Part shown: positions 39,801 to 48,800 of the stretch, piece after piece
Layout: every line of letters starts with the position of its first letter
How positions within the stretch are numbered: position 1 is the first letter of the stretch
From: Gari tellinella
Lineage: Eukaryota; Mollusca; Bivalvia; Cardiida; Psammobiidae
Direction of reading: 5' to 3'
DNA length: 64,000 bases
Assembly: GCA_922989275.2 (NCBI GenBank)
Contig: OV277872.1
Span: 26,552,119-26,616,118, forward strand
Made by a program: the position numbers and the translations under genes
Notes under the pieces: generated by a model
What the model saw: the letters and a program-made list of their open reading frames with translations, nothing else
Told to the model about the DNA's origin: nothing
The model's database searches: none

Positions 39801-42800
39801 ACTTTGTGGGTACTTTGAGAGTCCTTATTTAAATGATGGATAGCGTTTTTTCTGCTAGTGTGCCAATTCCTTGCGTTTAACACTTGATATGTTACGAAGC
39901 AGACGATCGAAACAAATCAATATCATTTGTTTACAAAAAATGAAGAAGTAATCGGTGTTATCATGAAATTCACTGTGTTAAAATTTCAATCTTCATAGTA
40001 ACTAAACCGCGGCGCTATTAAAGTTTTTCGAACGCGGCCATTTGCGGTACCGATATCGGCGCCATGTTTTGGGGAAAGACTTATGACCCTCGGCTTTCAG
40101 TAGTAAGCTACATGTAGTACTGGTTGTGGTGTGTCCCACGCCTTTTTGGTTCATAATCCATCAGCCCCAAAGACCTTTCCACCTTGCCGCGGTTCTTGGT
40201 CTTAATTGTCATAGGGGATGCTTTTGTTTATTTGACTGAGATTATCCCCTCTGTCAAGTACTTAAATGAACGCAGATACATGGTTTTGATCCAATAAGAA
40301 AAGCCAAAATCATCTTTCTGAAATCATCCCTCATCCTTGTCTTCTCGTCCCATCATTCATCAGATTAGTTTAACCCATTTATACCCAGTGGATTCTTCCA
40401 TGTTTTAACTGGATAAGTCCATTTTTTATCAAAGGGATTTTCATTTTCATTTTGTTTTATATTGAAATTCCTAGCAGCAAACAGTGTAGACTCTGATCGG
40501 ACGCCGCATTATGCGGCGTCTGATCAGAGTATACACTGTTTGCCTATGTCCCATATATGGGATCGTTGGCACAAATTGGTAACTATATTTTATTTCAAAT
40601 TCCATTAGAATAGGTCGGGCCACAAGTTCTACCAACATTAGCTACAGCCCTCCCCTAAGAGGAGGCTTCATTCGTGTGCGCTATATGACCTATTTTGTGC
40701 CGCAGTGCCGTAAAACTCAACTAATAAATCATACCCCGTCACTCTAATGATAAAGCTATGTACCCTCTGCACAATACGGACGTTTCTGTGATAATTGTTG
40801 CTAACAGTTTTGACCCAGATGATCCGCCGATATATCGGCGTCTCATCTTGACCAAAACTGTTTGACACTTTGAGTACATGTATGTATATGCACGTAAATT
40901 TAGTCAGAGAATTGTTACAGAAAACATAATTTGCAGACAACAATAAAATACTGTGCAGAAGGTTAAATTGTCTATAAAAAGGTAAATGTGAGCTTTTTGC
41001 AGAGTTACAAGCATTTCGATCCGACGTGACTAGACGTTCATGCAAAAGAAAAGTCAGCTTTTGCGAAAATGACAAGTTGTGTCCGAAAAAAACTCAAAGA
41101 CTGTACACATTAAGCTCCTTTAACTATATTTTTCCCCAGTAGCAACCTTACACTGGTATTTTTTCTTCAAAATTCCTCAAATAGATTTAAGTTCTATTGT
41201 AATGCATACACATATTTGGCACATACTTATGCCATTTATGATGTTCTTTTTTAAAACTATACTTTTATGATAAAACCTACTTTTGTAATGTATACCCGTA
41301 TAATAGGTACTTAATATTTTATACTCTTCTTTTATAAAACTAAATTTTGATTACATAGAATTTGTATAAGTCACATATGCATTTATTTTGGCAAAGTCTG
41401 AGGACTTTGCAAATAAGGTTTATCTAAAACTACTGGAATTCACTTAAAGACAAACTTGTTAAAAGGAGAAAACTTAACCCATGCATTGCTGTGGTATCGA
41501 CTGCATTTCCAAACGTGTTAAATATGGAAGACATCGAATTACTCAGAACTGTTTGCAAATATTTGTATAGTATAGCCAAGAATGTACATGGTCGGATTCA
41601 CAGCAAAACGTAGTAATTAGAGATAACTAAATATATTGAATTAAAGGTATCTTAGGAGCGATGAAAACTTTTGTCGATTTACAGAAATTGATTATTTTCA
41701 ATTCACATTTTTTATTTTAGTTCCATGCGGTGTTGGGTCATATTTATTTGAAGACTATTGCAAGCCGTGTGCCCGCGGCGCATACCAGAATGGCGAAGGT
41801 CAGTACTCCTGTATACCATGCCCCGAAGGAAGGGCGACATTGGGAATAGGAGCAACAGATATACAAGACTGTACAGGTATTTCCCCAATTTCTGCTTCTG
41901 CAGCAGGAGTCTGCACTTTACCCAATTAAGTCTGCACTGAATTAAGTCTCGATCCAAACTGTTTGAAAATATCTGTCAAGTCGTGATCGATCGAATAAGG
42001 GTTGATGTCTAGCCATTTAGAAACGTAGTTAAATATCCTGGGGCCCGTTTTACTAAACTACTTACGCAAAATTTTTGCGTAAGTCAAAAACGTTTTACTC
42101 TTATTTTTCTATCATAAACGTTTGCAAACAGCAAATAGCCAGATCAGTATGGAGCGCATTCGTTGCCAAAAGTCCAGACATGCAATCACCCAGTTTTCAA
42201 TTATTGTTTGGCCAAAAACGATATGTATTTGTATAAATGTCGTTTAGAATCATGCAAACTTAACATGTAAATGTCTGTTTACATGTGTATACTGTATTCC
42301 ATAAAAAGGTAGATATCTATTTATAGTTTATACTTTAAACACTCGCAATTCTTTCATGTAAAGCTGTTAACAAGGGAACCAAAATCCACGATTTAATGTT
42401 ACTTTCTAAGACAGAACTACATATAACCAACATTTGAAATAAACAGTTTCCGCCTGGAAGAATTGAAAGTACGCTTTGCGAAAGACGTTTCACCTTTTGC
42501 AAACAGACACCATACAATGAACTTCGGATATTCGCCAATGTACAACGGACAATGTAGAAAGTTGTCAAATGAGTCACGAGGGCGTGTCTTAGCTACATAA
42601 GCCCCTCCTTCGACGCGTCAATTTTCCTTCGTGAAGTTTCGGTAAATTCTAGATTAGATTATGACGTCGTTTTTTAAATACAAATTACGTAACATTTACG
42701 TCATAATTATGGAATGTATAAACAGAGCTCCAGGTTGAATAGGGGGAGTAACTCAAAACGAATAAAGTCTTTAATTCTGCATTAAACCATGTGGTGTCAC

Positions 42801-45800
42801 TACTCATTAGAATCGACTCTCCGAGACGATTCAGGTGGGTGGTTACATCAAGGGATTAGTGCTGAAATGTGTATGAATGTTGGATTTGTTCAGTTTACTT
42901 CCTCTTATCTGGAGCCCTGGTATAACACTATGTGTAGCCGTTTTCCCTTATATTGTTTACTTTTGTTGTTCAATGTTACTTTGAGATATAATTATAATGC
43001 TAATGTTTCTCACTATCCGTGGGACTTATGCATATGTAAATAAAAGTTGAAAGTTGAAAGGTATTTCCTAGAACGTATGCCAATAACTCTGAGGTGTTCC
43101 GAGTGACTATAATTCTGCTTTACTTTCAACCTGCTTTAAAGGGACTCGCAACCGGATGGTGTTCTTGTCAAAATAAAATAAAATACTCAAATAAAAGCAA
43201 ATTTGTGGCATTATTTGGCTTTTGACATTAAAAACATATGATCAGTCCAAAAAACGTCTCAAGAATCGTCACCGAATCTTAGTTTTTTTAGATATTTTCC
43301 ATCGTTTTTCCATAGCGTTAGCTAACGGTATAGTTGTTGTAATTGCTTCTCTACACGGGGTCAGACATAAACCCGAGCCGAATAATGTTCTATTAATAGC
43401 TATCATTGAAGTACGTTAATTCGCTACCATATATATAGAGAGCGTCCGTAGCCGAGGGCGTAGAGGCGATGCCTCATTTTTCATTTTTGTCTCCGCATGG
43501 ATGGTCACGGGTTCGAATCCCACCAGAGCCTCTTCTTTTTTTTTTTGGAAATGCATTTTTTAACAGAATTTATTATCCTAAACTAAATTTTACCCATTTA
43601 TATAAGCATTTGACCTATATTTACAAATTACTATTTTTAATGCTTGATCCGGTTGCGAGCCTCTTTAAGTAGTCACCTATTTTCAATACTAGAAATAGGC
43701 TATCAGGTAAAGGGTTAATGTTACTAAGTCTTCACAGGTAAACTGTTTCAAAGGACCCATAGATGCACCAATAGGGCTCAAATGGTTAAAGAAGCTGAGC
43801 CCACATTAAAGCAGGATAAAAGTAAAGCAGTTAATCAAAAGCTGCCACAGGAGATTTCTGCTTTACTTTTATCTTGCTGTAAGCAACCACTTTAACCATT
43901 TCACACATAGATGCACATGTTGGCAGTTTTTTTTAATTATTCCTATTACAAATTTAATGCATGTACCTTTTCATACTTCTACAAATATTATCCTGATAAA
44001 GAGTCATTGGAAACCTTGAGTCGTTTTATAAAACTTTGTACGACGAATGTTGTCGTAAGTCAGATTATAAAAGTCTCAATTATTATTTATTTCTCAATCT
44101 AATCCTGTTTTGTAACATCTTTTTGGAATCGTCTTGAAAATGTCACAAGACAGGATTAAATAGAGAAATCAGAAATTAAATGTATTTTAAAGTTTTGACT
44201 TACGACAACAATGTTTATGAAACGGGCCCCTGCCCTGCATCTGGGCAGATGGATGTTTAAAGCAGGCACATGTAAAGCAGAAAAGCTCTTTCAGGAACTA
44301 TCTGCTTTACTTCAGTCTGCTTAACCTATTACCCCACAGCCTGTTTCTAGTATTGAAGACACGTGACCACTTAAAGCAGGTTGAAAGTAAAGCAGAATGT
44401 GCCTTAAGGCACATTCTGCTTTACTTTCAGCCTGCTTTAAGCTACAGTCTGCTAGGAAATAGAAAACATTTCTTATGATACATATTCATGGCTGTAAAAA
44501 TTGGAATTAATTCTTTAGTGGATGAATAAATGAAAGGCGTAAAAATGTGTATTTATGGGGTAATGGGTTAAGCAAGCACCTGTCTGTCAAACTGGCTACA
44601 TACAGTGGAGAAAACGTTATTCTTTCCCAATAAACGCGTTTACGCTAAAACTATTATTTCTATTGCAAACAGTTTGGAGCCAGATCAGACGCTGGGTAAC
44701 CCGGCGTCTGATCAGGCTCCAAACTGTTTGCCACCAATATAAACATGAATTATCAGAATTGTCCAAAAGTTGCACTTTTCTATGTTTTAGTGTTTTGCGG
44801 TTCGTTTAAACGGGAAAGAATAACGTATTCTCCACTGTAAAATCATAGGGCTAGGTAAACCCCCGGCGAACGATTCCGGTAAGATCCGATTTAGTTTACT
44901 CCGCCCAAATTAATATTCGTAGTATTCCGTAAAAATTCCTTATAAGGTCATAGCAAAATTCGCTAGTTTTGCATTTGGAGAAATGTAATTCTCGTCTTGC
45001 AAGAGTCAACTGTACACTGGAGAAATGTCAATGTCGGTCGTCAATCCGCAACTTTCGGTTTATATCTGTGTTCAAGTTAATTGAAAACAGATGATTTCAG
45101 TTGGATTTTCGGATGCAGTTCTTTGCTTGTGACGGTTTGAGGAATTTCATTCTGATCTGTAGGATTAATTTGTCAATTTCATGAAATGTAAAGCGGGTGT
45201 TTGCTTTGAACAAAGCAGAAAGTCAATTCTAAAAATAGCATTGTATGGTCATGACTAACTTATGGACAAGTCACATTTATATTTTGTACAGTCGGGTTTG
45301 TATTTTATACAAACTACAAAATAGATGTTAGCATCTACATGTCTAGATTATTGGCAACGATTGCGCTCCATAGATCAGAGGACGCGCTAAAAGCGCGTCC
45401 TCTGATCTGGCTATTGGCTGTTTGTAGCAAGTGATAATAAAAAATATAAAATAAAATTTAAAATTTTGACTTACGCAAAAATTTTGCGTCAGTAGTTTAG
45501 TAAAACGGGCCCCAGGTGTCAAATCAGTTATATTGTGGTTTTCGTTTCAGTGGCAGTTCCATCTATCCCAGTGGAAATTAAAGGTAAGGAACTCAAACGG
45601 TTATTTCCAATTTCATTATAACAACTAAATGAAGTATAATTATTTGATAGCGACAGTGGTAATGACGGTGAATTTAACCGTGATGCAAGTGTTGGTCATC
45701 ATATTTATTATTGAAACAATGTTCTAAATGCCCATTTATGGCTGTCAATTGCAATGATCTCTCCTTGTGTGTTTGTTGGAAGATCTCGTTACAGATAAAA

Positions 45801-48800
45801 TGGTGACCAAAATACACTGCAGTGATCGTAAAGACAGCAGAATTTATGAAATGTGAAAGAGTGTGTTACGCTGTGTCTCTATATAGGTTAGACTGCGTTA
45901 GGACACTTCTTCATGAAAATAGACGGGTCGGAGCGTCCGCGGAGCCCGTCTATTTTTACGAAGACTTGTCATTTGTAGTCTAACCGATTTAAACCGCCGA
46001 TAAATCCAAATAAGGAATATTGTTAACATGTGTGATCGCAATTGGTGGTTGCTATTCTATACACGCGCCAAGGCCAGTTGTTTTAAGCTGCCAGCAAAGA
46101 TAATCTGTCAATCAAATTTTCATCACAAGAGTTTCATTTTGGCGGGAATTATACAGTCCTTACGAAAAAGGAAGAACTGAATAAGCGACTCTGATTGGCA
46201 AGCGGCACAGAATTTCATCAAAATGCGGTTTAATCAGGGGTTCCACTGTTTGTAAATGTCTCCTTTTGTAGACACTGGGATTGGTTAATGTGGTGATTGT
46301 TATAATAATTCATCCTTCTTGACATGATTAAAACAGATAAATAGAATGATGATGACAATGCTCTATCAAATAGTAGTAGTAGTAGTAGCATTATTGGAAC
46401 AAGTGATATAAACAATAACAAATTAGAACTAAACTAATAAGATGAAGATTATTATGACGACAATGTGGTTGTTTTAATTCATGTAAGGATGCAGAACATA
46501 AAACTGCAATCACTCAGTCCATATTTAAAAACAAATGTACATATAAATTGCATTTCGCAATATACAGACATTCGCCTTTTACCTGTTTACCATGACGGAT
46601 ACCTGCTTATGCCAATGACTACTAACTGGTCGGTCGTGTATACTACGGCTTATTATGTGTTTTGTCTGTTAAGTAAGTCAGTCAAAGGTATGATTAAGCA
46701 ATATATAGATGTTATATATGTATAGCTTATAGCAGTGAGTACATATCTTGTAAAACAATTTTGCAATAACCACCATTTATATGTTGATTTCAGTAACAGC
46801 TATAGCAGTTGGAACGGCATGTGCAGTATTTGCGGTGGTTGTGTTGATATTTGCGTATAGGAGATATAGGTAAGTTGGTTGTTTTAAAGATTGTTTGATA
46901 GCTCAGTCGGAATTTAATGGCGATATCACATATTCCTAGTCCCGAACTGATGGAATAAAACAACTCTTTAAACAATTACCCCATGACCTGTTACTATTTT
47001 GAAAATAAGTGACTACTTAAAGCATGTTGAATATAAGCAAAACGTGCCTTATGACACATTCTGCTTTACTTTCAGTCTGTTTTTAAAAGGCTTCCCTCTG
47101 ATAGAATACAGAAAATAGTACTTATCATACATATTCATAACTGTATAAATTGGAACTTTTTTCCTCAGTGGAGTAATAAATTAAAGGGCGTAAAATGGCG
47201 TATTTATTGGGTAATGGGTTAAACTGGTTCTTACAACTCTTAGCAATTGAGAAACAAGGGCAATAAGTCAATCAGTATCAATATTAAACTACGGTGGTCT
47301 GGGGGTTATCAAATGCAGAAAAAATACAGAAAGCTCTAACTGGGATCTCTCTGACCAGGGTATGAATTGATTTTTATAAAATCAATTCTACATTGTCAAA
47401 CACGGACTCCATTAAATTATAAACTGGATTTATTCTGATGAAGTTTCATGGATGAATGAAATAACCATTAGCATGCGATAGTATCGCCTGCTTTGTCTGT
47501 ATATTTGCCAAATCTATTTGCTGTGTTTTTGTACGAAGACATCTTCAAACTTGTTGAAAAGCTTGCATCCGGATTAGATGTGTTGCTCCAATGTTTAAAA
47601 CGTTTTGGTTGAGTCTGAAATCTCAAACTAGTAGTCCGGTAAATCTTGGACAAGTTGAGGACAAACGCGCCCAAATGAAATCTCCGTAAAATCACTGTGA
47701 AAATTTCTGCATTGGTTCAGTACCATGGTAAAAAGAAAAACATACTTTAGGTCATAATTTTCTTTTTTGTCTATGGGCATTTGACATGTATAATGCAGCC
47801 ATTCTTGGCAACGAGTCGGCATGCATTAGATCGACTTTCTGAAATAATGTAAAGTACTAATTGGCACAAACAAACATTAAAACAGTTAAAAAGTGATTCT
47901 TACTAAAAGTATGATACAAAGTGTAAAATTTGCCTGAAATATATGCATTTTTCTTACTTGGTTTTGACTAAATTTCAACGAAAACACTCACTCAATCAAA
48001 ATGTATACGAAAGAAGTTTATCAAACTTCACACAATAAACGCTTTAGTTGTGAATAATCAGAAAATGGTAAAAACAAACATATGTTACAATGCTTCTTTT
48101 GAAACTATTGTCCCCTCCATATGTATACTACTGGTATAAATAAGCAGATGACTTTTTCTATATGTATTCTCGGGCTCACGCTAAAATTCACTTTTATCGG
48201 AGTCCTGGATTACCCTCTTAGCCTCATTTGATAAGTATTTGCCAGGTTTCACATACTTCCGTTTCCAGTGTCATTTCATTTTTTTCGTCGCGATTTACAG
48301 AGATTGTTTTAAACCGAAAGTACCTACGGGAGGTTACTGATACGCATTATTTCGTTAAATAAAGATTCTTGAAATATCGGTCTTGGGTACAAACCGCCAG
48401 GTGTCGCAAGAATTTGGCGCGAAGGGCCTTCAGTCTGGCAAGAGAAGAGTTTAAACGTTTACCGTTAAAATCTACCGTATGCTTTGGAATTAATATCGTC
48501 TGCATAAAATGTGTTGCCCGCTAGTACGACAACACCTTCTTTAAATATTTGACTTTCTTACTTCAGAAACATTGATACAAGTATGAAATAGTTTGGGTCC
48601 TGACCAATCGTCGCAAAGTGTGTAATACAATGAGTTAAATAATCTTTCTCTTCTTTTTCAGATCAGTAAAACAGCAGAAAGTAGCCAATATCTCTGACAT
48701 CAACCTTCCAGTTAGGGACAACCATGTAGACCATCTCGGTCCGGCAAAGACAAAGTTTATCAACAAACCACACGTGCATTTTTTGGCGTCCATTGAAGCA

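Larger units (their letters stand above)
38031..41720. other. Intron of 3.7 kb with MITEs and a Tc1/mariner relic
   Basis: It holds the elements at 38206-38448, 38803-39077, 39079-40103, 40,370-40,570 and 40,800-40,965. The stretches 40,104-40,370 and 40,970-41,720 show nothing recognised. Confidence 0.6.
42039..45516. mobile_element. 3.5-kb TIR pair GGGGCCCGTTTTACTAAAC enclosing nested MITEs
   Basis: The left end GGGGCCCGTTTTACTAAACT, ACTTACGCAAAATTTTTGCG and the right end CGCAAAAATTTTGCGTCAGT, AGTTTAGTAAAACGGGCCCC are inverted. Homology continues inwards: AACAGCAAATAGCCAGATCA, GCGCATTCGTTGCCAA on the left, TTGGCAACGATTGCGCTCCA and TGATCTGGCTATTGGCTGTT on the right. It was probably a shorter element enlarged by later insertions. 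An extra hairpin GAGGACGCGCTAAAAGCGCG lies in the right arm. Confidence 0.75.
41877..45550. other. Intron of 3.7 kb made of nested TIR elements
   Basis: An outer TIR pair (42039 and 45516) encloses most of the intron. Inside are copies at 42785-42925, 43140-43664, 43776-43900, 44022-44229, 44258-44325, 44331-44571 and 44601-44839. Bases 42,300-42,780 and 44,840-45,330 are unrecognised. Confidence 0.65.

Noticed and set aside
39576..39818. Plus-strand ORF in the mariner relic
   Set aside because: It is the complement of the degenerate transposase.
40668..41075. 135-codon antisense ORF
   Set aside because: It overlaps a GACGCC hairpin MITE and has no recognisable protein features.
23433..43532. 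Functional tRNA genes at 23433-23504, 32901-32970 and 43439-43532
   Set aside because: A and B boxes and T-runs are present but anticodon and acceptor stems do not pair well; they sit in repeats.
302..44600. CRISPR-like array or prokaryotic repeats suggested by the many palindromes
   Set aside because: The hairpins are dispersed, of several families, with MITE termini and not regularly spaced; the window is clearly eukaryotic.
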